Source: Kocuria turfanensis (GTDB taxonomy: Bacteria; Actinomycetota; Actinomycetes; Actinomycetales; Micrococcaceae). From it: 64,000 bases of DNA. Numbering within the stretch: the first letter of the stretch is position 1; every line of letters begins with the position of its first letter. A model generated the notes under the pieces. The model did no database searches. It was given only the letters and a program-made list of their open reading frames with translations, and had not been told where the DNA came from. A program made the position numbers and the translations under genes. The stretch is taken from contig NZ_CP014483.1 of assembly GCF_001580365.1 (NCBI RefSeq), forward strand, positions 1 through 64,000. The letters run 5' to 3'. Shown one piece after another: positions 8,038 to 17,200 of the stretch.

Positions 8038-9566
8038 GTAGCAACCAGGTGATCGTGCGGCAGTACGGCAACATTGCCGAGGACAAGACGGCCGGGCTGT
8101 TGGGGTTCTCGATGGCCTCCACCGTGGTGCTCGGCGTGGGGTCGGTGCTCGTCTTCCTGTTCATCATGGCCTCCCAGATTTGGGTGGCCGCCGGCATCGC
8201 GGTGGCGGCGTTCATCGTGGCCACCGTGCTCGGGTCCAAGGACCGCAACGGCCGCTCCAAGCCCGAGCGCTGGATCGCCCGGTCCATGTTCTCCCGGGCG
8301 GAGAAGAAGCAGCGCACCACGTACAAGGCCGGGCCGACCTCACAACTCCCCGATGGGTCCTTCCGGGCCCCCGGGGTGCTGGCTGCGACCGAGCCGGTGA
8401 CCTTCACGGACCTGTTCGGCCACCAGGGCGTGATGCTGTGGCACCCGAAATTGAAGACCGGAACCGTGTTCGTCATCGCCAACTCTTCCGGGCTGGGGCT
8501 GCTGGATCAGGACCGGGTGGACCGGATGGTGGGCAGCTGGGCCGCGTTCCAGCGTGACGCCGGCTCCAACACGGAGCTGGTGCAGGTGTCGGTCACCACC
8601 CAGTCCACCACTGACCCGGGGGAGCGGCTGCCCGATGCGGTGGCCGTGGGTCGGGCTCAGGCTGGGTCCCAGTCGGTGCCGGCGTTCGCCCGCGCCACGA
8701 TGGATGAGGTGGTGGCCAACCTCAACCAGGACGTGCCCAAGCTGGAGCAGTGGATCGCCCTCACGTTCAGCGCCAAGGCCAATGAGGGCGAGGGGGTGCC
8801 CGAGCGCACCGCCGAGGAGCTGGCCACAGACGTGTCCTCCTTGCTGAGCGGGTTCTTGGAGCAGCTGGAGCAGGCCGGGGCCGGGTCGGTGTCCCTGATG
8901 CAGGAACACGACCTGATTGACCAGACCTATGTGGCCTATAACCCCCTGGCGGCCGCGGCCGTGGAGAAGGCCCGGCTGTCGGAGGCCGGCACCGGTTTGC
9001 GCTGGGAGGAGGTCGGGCCCTCGGCGGCCCGGGTGGTCGGTTCCCCGGGCCGGTATGAGCACGGTGGGGTGGTGTCGAAGTCCTGGCAGATGTGGCGCCC
9101 GCCGGCCGGCACGTTCCGGGAGAACGCGCTGGTGGCCCTCCTGGCCCCGAACTCCGAAATGCTCCAGAAGCGCGTCACGGTGTTCTATCGGCCGCAGTCC
9201 CCGGACAAGTCCGCTACCCAGGTGCAGCAGTCGTTGACCAATGCGCAGTTCGCGGCGAACCAGAAGAACCGCCGGCCCACCAGCTCTCAGATCATCGCCC
9301 TGGAGAAGGCGCGGAAGGCCGAGCGGGAGCAGGCCGAGGGCGCGTCGCTGGTGCGGTTCTCCATCGTGGTCACCGCCACCGTGGAACGGCCTGAGCAGCT
9401 GCCGCGGGTGGCGGCCACGCTGCGGCGCAACGCCTCCCAGGGGGTGCAGCTGGGGCTGCGGGAGTGCGACTACAACGACGATGCGGCGTTCGCGTTCAAC
9501 CTCGGCCTGGGCGTGGTCCCGGATGCCGTGGCCACGATTCCGGCTGACGTGCGAAAGGCGCTGTGA
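8034..9566 (+). CDS. SCO6880-like transfer protein (PrgI/VirB3-type membrane domain plus cytoplasmic domain)
   Basis: A 510-residue protein with GTG start 8034 overlapping the preceding stop. Two adjacent transmembrane helices lie at about residues 20-68 and are followed by a large soluble region with DAVAVGRAQAGSQSVPAFARA and a long amphipathic middle. The arrangement matches the actinobacterial SCO6880 family, where a VirB3/PrgI-like membrane part is fused to a domain resembling the N-terminus of VirB4. It directly precedes the VirB4-like ATPase gene, as expected if the two proteins act together at the channel base. Confidence 0.85.
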   Translation: MSSNQVIVRQYGNIAEDKTAGLLGFSMASTVVLGVGSVLVFLFIMASQIWVAAGIAVAAFIVATVLGSKDRNGRSKPERWIARSMFSRAEKKQRTTYKAGPTSQLPDGSFRAPGVLAATEPVTFTDLFGHQGVMLWHPKLKTGTVFVIANSSGLGLLDQDRVDRMVGSWAAFQRDAGSNTELVQVSVTTQSTTDPGERLPDAVAVGRAQAGSQSVPAFARATMDEVVANLNQDVPKLEQWIALTFSAKANEGEGVPERTAEELATDVSSLLSGFLEQLEQAGAGSVSLMQEHDLIDQTYVAYNPLAAAAVEKARLSEAGTGLRWEEVGPSAARVVGSPGRYEHGGVVSKSWQMWRPPAGTFRENALVALLAPNSEMLQKRVTVFYRPQSPDKSATQVQQSLTNAQFAANQKNRRPTSSQIIALEKARKAEREQAEGASLVRFSIVVTATVERPEQLPRVAATLRRNASQGVQLGLRECDYNDDAAFAFNLGLGVVPDAVATIPADVRKAL

Positions 9567-11098
9567 TGTCTGTTTTCGACCAGCTCACCGACAAGGTCCT
9601 CAACAAGTTCTTCGGCCGCTCCACCGCCGCCGGCACCGGGGCGTTCCGGGAGCTCACCGAGAAGGGTGTGGACGTGGCCCACGGTGGGATGACCTCCTGG
9701 GTGGAGGCACCCCCGGAGTTCACCGCCACCTCCAACCAGACCGCCGGGCTGTGGCCCTTCGCGGTGGGCACCTCCTCCCCGCTGGTGGGGGCGGTGCTGG
9801 GGCGCAATCAGCTCAACGGGTCGGTGGTGTGCGGGGACCCGATCAACCTGTTCCTGCGCGGGATCATTTCCTCCCCCTCCTGCTTCATCCTCGGGCTCCA
9901 GGCCCGAGGGAAGTCCTCGGTGGCGGTGCGCATGGCCCTGGCTCTGGTGGACCAGGGGTTCCTGTTCGTCGGCGCCAGTGACGTCAAACCGGACCTGGCT
10001 GGGCTCACCGTCGAAGTCGGCGGGCAGGTCATCCGGGTCGCCCCCGGGGTGGGGTCGATCAACCCGCTGGATGCCGGGCCGTTGTGGCGCCGGCTGGGTG
10101 AGCTGCCCGAGGCGTTGCAGCGGCAGATGCGCGCGGAGATCCACAGCCGCCGCCTCAACGCCCTGACCGGGCTGCTGGAGCTGGTGTTCAAAGCACCGTT
10201 GGATGCCCGCCAGCAGGAGCCCACGGTGCTCTCAATGGCGATCACCGAGGCCGCCGAGCACGCCGAGGCCCAGGGCCGGCAACCGATCATCCAAGACGTG
10301 GTGGACGTGATCACGGCCGCGCGGCCGGCGATCATGGCCGCGATCCTGGTCGATGACGAGACCTCCTATCGGGGGCAAGTGCGCAACCTGCTGGCCGGCC
10401 TCAACGCCCTGGGCGCGCACGGGCCGTTCGGGGACGTGTTCTGCCGGCAGACCAGTGAGGAAATGCAGATTGACCAATCGGTGGACTTCGACCTCTCCGC
10501 CATTGATGAGACGTTGTTGGACCTGCGGGCCGCAGTGCAGATCGTGTGCTGGTCCTACGCCCAGGCCGGGATCTCGGCGGCCAAGACGTTGGCCGAGGCC
10601 GGGCTGATGGAAGAACGCCACCACCTGATGATCATGGACGAGCTGTGGCAGGCCCTGCGTGCCTCGGAGCTGCTGGTGCACCAGATCGACGGCATCACCC
10701 GCCTGAACCGCACTAAGGGCCTCGGGCAGCTGCTGATCACCCACTCCATGAAAGACCTCCAACTGAGCACCGAGGAGCTGACCAAGATCGCCACCGGGTT
10801 CATGGAACGCTCCTCCATGAAGGTCCTCGGTGGGTTGGCGCAGAACGAGATGGGGATGCTGGAGACGGTCTTCCCGCTGGCCGAGCAGGAGAAGGCGTTG
10901 CTGGTGGCGTGGTCGGCTGAGGGCTCGGTGAACCCCAAGACCGGGCGCACCTCCCCGCCGCCGGGGCGGGGCCGGTTCATGCTCAAGACCGGCGAGGCAC
11001 CCGGGGTGCCGTTCCAGACCAACCTCACCGCCGGGGAGCTGCGGGTCCACGACACCAATGCCGCTTGGGCAGCTGCACAGGCGAGGGTGAACGCATGA
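9563..11098 (+). CDS. VirB4-like conjugation ATPase
   Basis: A 511-residue protein; GTG 9563 overlaps the previous stop, and ATG 9566 is an equally good start one codon later. The Walker A region is GLQARGKSSVA (about residues 111-121) and Walker B is LMIMDELWQAL (about 354-364), with the downstream helix HSMKDL resembling the VirB4/TraC family. The N-terminal domain usual in VirB4 is missing here and appears to be supplied by the preceding gene. It should energise assembly of the type IV secretion channel at the membrane. The P-loop has RGKSS where GKT/S with a preceding Gly is more usual. Confidence 0.88.
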   Translation: MMSVFDQLTDKVLNKFFGRSTAAGTGAFRELTEKGVDVAHGGMTSWVEAPPEFTATSNQTAGLWPFAVGTSSPLVGAVLGRNQLNGSVVCGDPINLFLRGIISSPSCFILGLQARGKSSVAVRMALALVDQGFLFVGASDVKPDLAGLTVEVGGQVIRVAPGVGSINPLDAGPLWRRLGELPEALQRQMRAEIHSRRLNALTGLLELVFKAPLDARQQEPTVLSMAITEAAEHAEAQGRQPIIQDVVDVITAARPAIMAAILVDDETSYRGQVRNLLAGLNALGAHGPFGDVFCRQTSEEMQIDQSVDFDLSAIDETLLDLRAAVQIVCWSYAQAGISAAKTLAEAGLMEERHHLMIMDELWQALRASELLVHQIDGITRLNRTKGLGQLLITHSMKDLQLSTEELTKIATGFMERSSMKVLGGLAQNEMGMLETVFPLAEQEKALLVAWSAEGSVNPKTGRTSPPPGRGRFMLKTGEAPGVPFQTNLTAGELRVHDTNAAWAAAQARVNA

Positions 11099-12771
11099 AC
11101 AACGACCAGAACCGCAGCTTCATCGGCATCCTGATCCTGTTCACCGCCGTGATGGGCGCGGTGGGCCTGGTGCACCTGGGGAACGTGCTGACCCCGGTGA
11201 CCGGGGACCTGCCGTGGAACCCGTTCACGCTGGGGATCGAGCTGGCCGCCGGGGCGGTGGACTGGCCGATGGCCGCGACCTTCCTCGTGGGCCTGGAGGT
11301 GGTGGTCGGTGTGGCCGCGCTGATGATCTGGGGCACCCGCACCCCGTCGAAGACCCAGGAGGCCGCCCGGCGGATGAGTCCTCCGGGGCGGATCAACCCG
11401 GCGATGGCTGCGGCGCGCACCACGGAGGCCCACCGGCTCCACCCCGAGGCCGAGAACATCGGCCCCGGGCTGACGATCGGGCTGGTGGGCAAGAACCCGG
11501 TCTATCAGGGCTGGCGGGAGTGCTCGGCGCATGTGTGGGGCACCGGGCGCGGGAAGACCACCTCCCAGGTCATCCGGCACGCCGTCGAGGCCCCGGGGGC
11601 GTTCGTGATGACGTCGAACAAGGTGGACGGGGTGGCCGAGGTCCTGGCCGCCCGCACCACCACGGGCAGCACCGTGTGGCTGTTCGACCCGCAACGCATC
11701 TGGCGCGACAGCACCCGCCCGGCGATGATCTTCAACCTGCTGGCCACCGTCACCGATACGGTCTCCGCCGGGGAGGTCGCCTCGATCTTTGAGACAGCCT
11801 CAGCCGGGGCGGCCGCCGGCGGGAAGGGCGATCCGCAGTTCGACTCCCAAGGCCGGGACTACCTCTCCTGGTGCCTGCTGGCGGCCGCTAAGAGCGATAA
11901 GGCGCTCTCCGACGTGCTGCGCTGGGTCTCCGCGGCCAACTTCCTAGAACCGGCTGAGGACCTGGAACAGGCCGGCCACACCGGCCCGGCCTCGGCGTTG
12001 AAGGGGATGGGGCGCCAGCCCGAGGACACCCGCGGGTCGGTGGCCGCCAGTGCCCAGCGCATGTCCTCGGCGCTGGTGCACGATGAGTTGCTGGCCTGGA
12101 CTACCCCCACCCCGGGGGTGCCGGTGTTCAATCCGCACCGCTTCGTCACCAGCCGGGACACTCTCATCCTGCTGACTCAGGACGCGGCCGGCTCCGGGGC
12201 CGCCTTCGTCTCGACCCTGGTCTATGCGGTGGTCACTGCCGCCCAGCAGGCGGCCCGCCGGGCGGGGGGCCGGCTGCCGGTGCCGCTGGTGGCCGACCTC
12301 GATGAGGTGGGCAACGTGGTCAAGCTCAAGCAGCTGCCCGAGTGGTATTCGTTCTTCGGGTCGATGGGCATCGTCGTCTCGGCCTACTTCCAGACCAAGG
12401 GACAGGGCGTGGACATGCTCGCCCGCACCGGGTGGGACACCCTGTGGTCGGCGGCCGCGGTGAAGGTCTACGGCGGTGGCTCCGATGATGCGGAGTTCCT
12501 GGAGTCGCTGCGCAAGCTCATCGGCACCTATGACGCGAAGGTGCGCAGCACCTCTACCTCCCGGGGTGTGGCGTCGCGGTCGGTGCAGACCCAGCAGCGC
12601 GACATTATGCCCGTCTCCAAGCTCTCCGAGCTGCCGGCTGGGCACGCCTGGGTGAAGACCTCCACTGGCGGCGGCACGATCGTGCGCACCGTGCGGTGGT
12701 TTGAGGACAAGGACCTGACAGCCCGGATCACCCCGGTGCTGGAGCGGATCACGGAAGGACAGCACCGATGA
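11095..12771 (+). CDS. VirD4/TraG-like coupling protein
   Basis: A 558-residue protein starting at ATG 11095 (ATGA overlap). Two N-terminal transmembrane helices (about residues 7-30 and 55-80) precede a RecA-like motor with Walker A GTGRGKTTS (about 149-157) and Walker B VADLDEVGNV; SAYFQTKGQ follows as in TraG/TraD proteins. Coupling proteins bring the relaxase-bound DNA strand to the secretion channel and pump it, so the partner is expected to be the relaxase encoded at 14202-18716. Length and order are normal for the family. Confidence 0.92.
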   Translation: MNNDQNRSFIGILILFTAVMGAVGLVHLGNVLTPVTGDLPWNPFTLGIELAAGAVDWPMAATFLVGLEVVVGVAALMIWGTRTPSKTQEAARRMSPPGRINPAMAAARTTEAHRLHPEAENIGPGLTIGLVGKNPVYQGWRECSAHVWGTGRGKTTSQVIRHAVEAPGAFVMTSNKVDGVAEVLAARTTTGSTVWLFDPQRIWRDSTRPAMIFNLLATVTDTVSAGEVASIFETASAGAAAGGKGDPQFDSQGRDYLSWCLLAAAKSDKALSDVLRWVSAANFLEPAEDLEQAGHTGPASALKGMGRQPEDTRGSVAASAQRMSSALVHDELLAWTTPTPGVPVFNPHRFVTSRDTLILLTQDAAGSGAAFVSTLVYAVVTAAQQAARRAGGRLPVPLVADLDEVGNVVKLKQLPEWYSFFGSMGIVVSAYFQTKGQGVDMLARTGWDTLWSAAAVKVYGGGSDDAEFLESLRKLIGTYDAKVRSTSTSRGVASRSVQTQQRDIMPVSKLSELPAGHAWVKTSTGGGTIVRTVRWFEDKDLTARITPVLERITEGQHR

Positions 12772-13133
12772 GTGAAGTAGTTGAGCAGGACACCGAGACG
12801 GTGGACGGCCCGACCCAAGAGGAGTTCGTGACCTGGGTCGAGGGCCTGGTCTCGCGGCTGGAGTCCGTAGACCGCTCCGCCAATATGCACTGGTGTGCCC
12901 AGTGGTGGGCCCACACCGAGGCGGTGGAGCGGCTGAGCGCTCTGCACGCTCAGTGGTTGGTGGCGAAAGAGGAGAACAGCATGTCCACCTGGTGGGTGAG
13001 TCACTTCGATGCCCACGCCAAGGTGCTCTTCGCCATGCACGGGCCCTTCGGGGAGTGCGGCACCAAGCACATCGAAAAGGGTGTGCGCCGCACGCTGGCC
13101 TGCGAACAGCCTCCCGCCGACTGGACGTGGTGA
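12768..13133 (+). CDS. DUF4913 family protein
   Basis: A 121-residue protein starting at ATG 12768, overlapping the coupling-protein stop (ATGA). It has the pattern W-WVEGL-YR-like, then NMHWCAQWWAHTEAVERLSALHAQW and SMSTWWVSHFDAHAKVLF, which I recognise as DUF4913, a family that accompanies coupling-protein genes on actinobacterial plasmids. Function is unknown; location suggests an accessory factor of DNA delivery. It is the last gene of the transfer operon and is followed by a terminator-like hairpin. Confidence 0.85.
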   Translation: MSEVVEQDTETVDGPTQEEFVTWVEGLVSRLESVDRSANMHWCAQWWAHTEAVERLSALHAQWLVAKEENSMSTWWVSHFDAHAKVLFAMHGPFGECGTKHIEKGVRRTLACEQPPADWTW

Positions 13134-13219
13134 GCACATAGACCTGGGGCAGGTCGCCGTCCCTTCCCAGTAGGCGTCCTGCCCCTTCGACGGGACAGGC
13201 ACTCGTGCGCTGTCCCGCT

Positions 13220-13256
13220 GTGGCCGGGGTCCCTCCTTCCCAGGGGCCCCGGCCAC
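13220..13256 (+). terminator. Probable terminator of the transfer operon
   Basis: GTGGCCGGGG at 13220-13229 pairs perfectly with CCCCGGCCAC at 13247-13256 across a 17-base loop. No T tract follows, as is common in high-GC actinobacteria. It lies about 90 bases after the last operon gene. Confidence 0.6.
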
Positions 13257-13337
13257 TGGCATGTCCACATCTAGGTTGGAGCTGTCACACATTTCCTCAG
13301 ACTCGGCGGACCCCCGCTCCAAGGAGCATGGCTGATT

Positions 13338-14150
13338 TCAGTTTTTTCCTCGTTTACGGAGACGCCGCATTGCCTTTTCTGATGGAGGAAGCTCTCTGGG
13401 GCATCCCAGACGTGCGGCGACCTCATCGAGATATGTCCGTCTTTCATGGGTTGCATCCAGGCAGTCGATGGCTGACTCCGCCCAAAGGAGCGAGACTGTT
13501 ACAAGGGCAAGCCACTCATCCCTCTCTGTGGGGCGTAGTTGCATGCGAATCCCAGCCTCAGGTTCAGATGAATTGATCCATTGGCTACTGACGGATAACC
13601 CAGCATGAGATTCACTGCTTTGAAATCGATATTGCAGATAGTAATCTGCGGCGTCCTCCAGGTCCTCGCATAATTGCTTGAAGTTTTTAGCCGAACCAGC
13701 ACTTGTGGTGGGCAACTTTTCAAGGTTTTTCTCGGAAAAGCTATCAGCAAGCATATCCGCAAAGGGATGAAAAACGGGATCTTCAGCGGCTCTCAAATCC
13801 TTTTCTAAGGTTGCTTGATTTTGCAAGTGTCTGTTAGCTACTGCCGCATAAGCGTCAGGAATCTGAGAAATCCACTGAGCAGTCATCCCCAACTCAAAGC
13901 AAAACCTTGCCAAAGGTGTAGCCGCCGCTGGAGCCTCGGCAAGAGCTGACAGGTATCCTCTGGCGGCATCATGGGCTTGGCAAGCGAGGCCAAAAACAAT
14001 AGAAAAACGCGCATATGCACTCGGGTCCGTTTCATGCTCCTTGACGTGAAACGGATTCTGTTCAAAGCGCCAGGCTGACCACTCGCTCAGTAGCTCTTCG
14101 GTGAATGTGCGGAAATACTGGGATGCCGCGTCCTGAGTAGTGGAGTCCAT
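13338..14150 (-). CDS. Unknown cargo protein of foreign base composition
   Basis: A 270-residue protein; ATG 14150 is chosen over the TTG at 14177. The gene is visibly richer in A and T (tracts such as the T-rich stretch at 13680-13730) than any neighbour, suggesting recent transfer. The protein is mainly helical and soluble, with no signal peptide or membrane segment. It contains FELGMTAQWISQIPDAYAAVANRHL and a C-terminal EWLALVTVSLLWAESAIDCL, a layout loosely like DUF5677-type proteins, but I am not confident of the family. It sits alone, convergent with the transfer operon and followed on the same strand by nothing, between two conserved transfer blocks, a typical spot for exclusion or defence cargo. 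Confidence 0.75.
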   Translation of the reverse strand: MDSTTQDAASQYFRTFTEELLSEWSAWRFEQNPFHVKEHETDPSAYARFSIVFGLACQAHDAARGYLSALAEAPAAATPLARFCFELGMTAQWISQIPDAYAAVANRHLQNQATLEKDLRAAEDPVFHPFADMLADSFSEKNLEKLPTTSAGSAKNFKQLCEDLEDAADYYLQYRFQSSESHAGLSVSSQWINSSEPEAGIRMQLRPTERDEWLALVTVSLLWAESAIDCLDATHERRTYLDEVAARLGCPRELPPSEKAMRRLRKRGKN

Positions 14151-14201
14151 TCCCACATTGTGGCTCAGACGTTTCAACCAGTGTGGGATCAGGCCCCGTT
14201 T

Positions 14202-17200
14202 CTAGAGGCTGCGACCGCTGTCGCGGCGGGCGCTGTCGGCGGCCCGGCGGGTTGCAGTGGCCTGGTCCTCCTGGCGGTTGGCCTTCTGCTCGGTGCGGTT
14301 GGCGGCCTTGATGCGCTTGGCCACCTGAGCGTGCTGAGCGTGCCAGGCGGGGCCCGAGGTCTGCTTGCGGGGCTGCTCGGAGTTCTCGGACACGGGGCTC
14401 TCCTTCTTCTGCGGCTCCGGAGTGGGGGTCGCCGGCTCGTGGGGGGCAGCTGCCTCGGTGGTCGCGGTGGCCTGCTGGGTCTGGGCCCGGTGCTGGGCCA
14501 CGACGTGAGCGATCAGCTCCTCCCTGGTCAGCACCCGCCGGGTCTCCTCGGCTATCGGAGTCGTAGCGGCCGCGGTGACGGCGGCATCCCTCGCCTGCGG
14601 TGCCGGCAACGGATCGCCAGCCTCGGCCCGGGTGGCGCGCAGCGCCTCCACGACCTCCTGAGCCGGTGCCGGGGTGGTGCGCACCCACTCGGCCACGTGC
14701 GCCTCATCGACGGCCTGGCGGACCTGCTCCGGGGTCCGCGGGGCGGCGGTCGTGAGCGCGGAGTGCTTGTGCAGCGCGGTGGCCCGTGCCACCAGTGCGG
14801 CCGCCACAGGGTCCTGTTGGTGGGCCTGGGGGATCAGCGCCGTCTCATGGGCGGGAACGTTGTACCGGTTCCGGTACGCCTCGACCTCGGCGGCCACCTG
14901 GTGCCATTCGGCCGCCTTGGCCGGTTTCGCCGGCACCGGGCCCAGTGCCTCGGTCCACTCCGGGCGGGCTTCGGCCAGCTCGGCGCCGCGCACCATGACG
15001 CGCTCCTCCAAGCGGGTGCGCAGCCGCTCCAGCTGCTCCCGGTACTGGGCCGGCACCTGCTGGTCGGTGATCAGCGCCGTTGGCGCCAGGTCCTCGCTCA
15101 CCCGCCGCCCGTCCGCCACCGGGGCCGGCGCGGGGGTCTTGGCGGCCACCGCGCGCACCTGTTGCTCGGCGGTGATCGCCTCCCCGATCGACACGTTCGT
15201 GTCGGTGCGGGGGCGTTCTCCCCGGGCGATCTGCTCCACCGCCGCCTGGGCGGGGGACAGCCCGGCGCGGCGCTCTTGCTCAGCACCCATCGTGCGGGCC
15301 ACCCAGTCCAGGTGCAGTGAGGTGGTGGAGTCCCACATATCTGGGGGCAGAGCCAGGTTCTCGGCCTCGGCACTGGCCTTCGCCTCGGCCAGCTGGGCTG
15401 AGGGCACAAGCGCGTAGGGGTGGGAGGTCCATCCCGGGTCCTCGACCGTGGGCTGTGCCTGGGCGGCCCCAGCGCGCTCGGCCAGCCGTTCCAGGTGCTC
15501 GTCGGTGAGGTTGCCCAGGGGCCGGCGGTCGGCGTTATCCAGGACGCGCTGTGCGGCCTCGATCTGGTGCTCCAGCCGCCAGGCGAGCACCGCGGCCGGG
15601 TCCTCGGCCCCGCCAAAGCCGCGCTGGTGCACTGCCCGGTTCAGGAGTTCGGCCGGGTCCATGCCGGCCTCTTGGGCCGTGTGCAGGTGGGTGGCCACCG
15701 CGCCCCATGCCTCGGTGCCGGTGAAGTCCGCGGCCTTGTCCGCACCCATGACCTCCACGGCCATCGCACGGGTCTTGGCGGTCCAGGCAGCCTCAGCGGT
15801 CTCGCAGTAGACCTCGCTCAGGGTGGCGACGTCGCCGTTGCGCATGGCCTCGGCGGCCACGGTCTCGTGGGCGGAGAGGTTCCGGTCGTAGGCCCCGGCG
15901 ATGGTCTCCAGCACCTCATCCCGGGACTGTCCCTCGGCCAGGGCGACATAGAGCTGATTGGCCTCCCGTCCTCGGGTGGCGGCCACATAGGCGGCGGCCC
16001 GGTCGGTGGCGGAGTCCACGATGGCGTGGGCGGTGTCCACCGTGGCGCCCTGGGCCCGGTGCACCGTCGCCGCGTAACCCAGCTGGGTGTGCTTGCTCAG
16101 ATAGTCGGCGTCCAGGGTGATCTTGCCGCCGTGGCCGGTGTGCCGCAGCGTCGCGGTGTCCGCCCCGACCTTCTCCACGGTCCACACGTCGTTGTTCTTC
16201 ACGAAGTCCTTACCGCCGTTGAGCTGCAAGGCCCGATCGTTGCGGCGGGTCACCACCACGTCCCCCGCGTGGGCGGTGAGCCCGTCGCGCAGCACCACCG
16301 ATTCGCCGGTGGCCACCAGGTCCCCGGTGGCGATCCGGGCAGCCTGGGCGCGGGCGTTCAAGTCGGTGACAGTGGCGTTGTCGGTGGCGATCAACAGGGA
16401 CCGCTTACCCGCCTGGGTGTCAGTGATCCACGCGCGCAGCGCGGTGTCGGTCATGGCCTCGGTGTCTCCGGCGACCACCCGGCGGTTCTCCAGATACCAG
16501 GCCCACGGGACGTCAGCGCCGGCCGCCGGCGGCTCACGCAGCGCCAAAGACGCGGCCGCCTCACCCTCGGTGCGGAAGCGGTGCACGGCCTCCAGGCGGG
16601 TCGCCCCCACCTCGTGATCGAGCAGCCGCAGCGCACCACCGGAGCCGATCGCACCCAGCTGGCGGTCATCCCCGATCGCGCGCACCACGGCCCCATGCCG
16701 GGCCGCCACGCTCACGAGCTCGGCCAGTTTCGGGGTGGTGACCATGCCCACCTCGTCCAAAATCAGCACGTCCCCGGAGTGCAGCTGGGCGGCTCCGGTG
16801 CGCCCGGTGCGGTGAGCGATCAGGAAAGCATCAATGGTCGTCGCCTGCGCCCCAATGTCCTCCGACATGACGGCAGCCGCGGCCGCCGTGGGCGCCAGCC
16901 CGACGACGTTACCGCCAGTGGCGCGCACGGCATCGGCGGCCAGGGACAGGCTGGTGGTCTTACCGGCACCGGCTGGTCCGATCCCCAGACTGAGCAGCTT
17001 CTCGTCCGTGGCGAAGGCCCGTGCGAGGGCCACCTGCCCCTCACTGAGCGGGCCGGTGTGGGCGGCCAACACCTCCTCGAACCGCTCCGCCGACACGGCC
17101 GGGATGACGGTGCGCTGGGCGGCGGCGAGCACCTGGTGCTCGGTCTCCAGGACCTCCCGGGAGGTGAACACCTGGGCGTCGGAACGGATGAACTGGCTGG

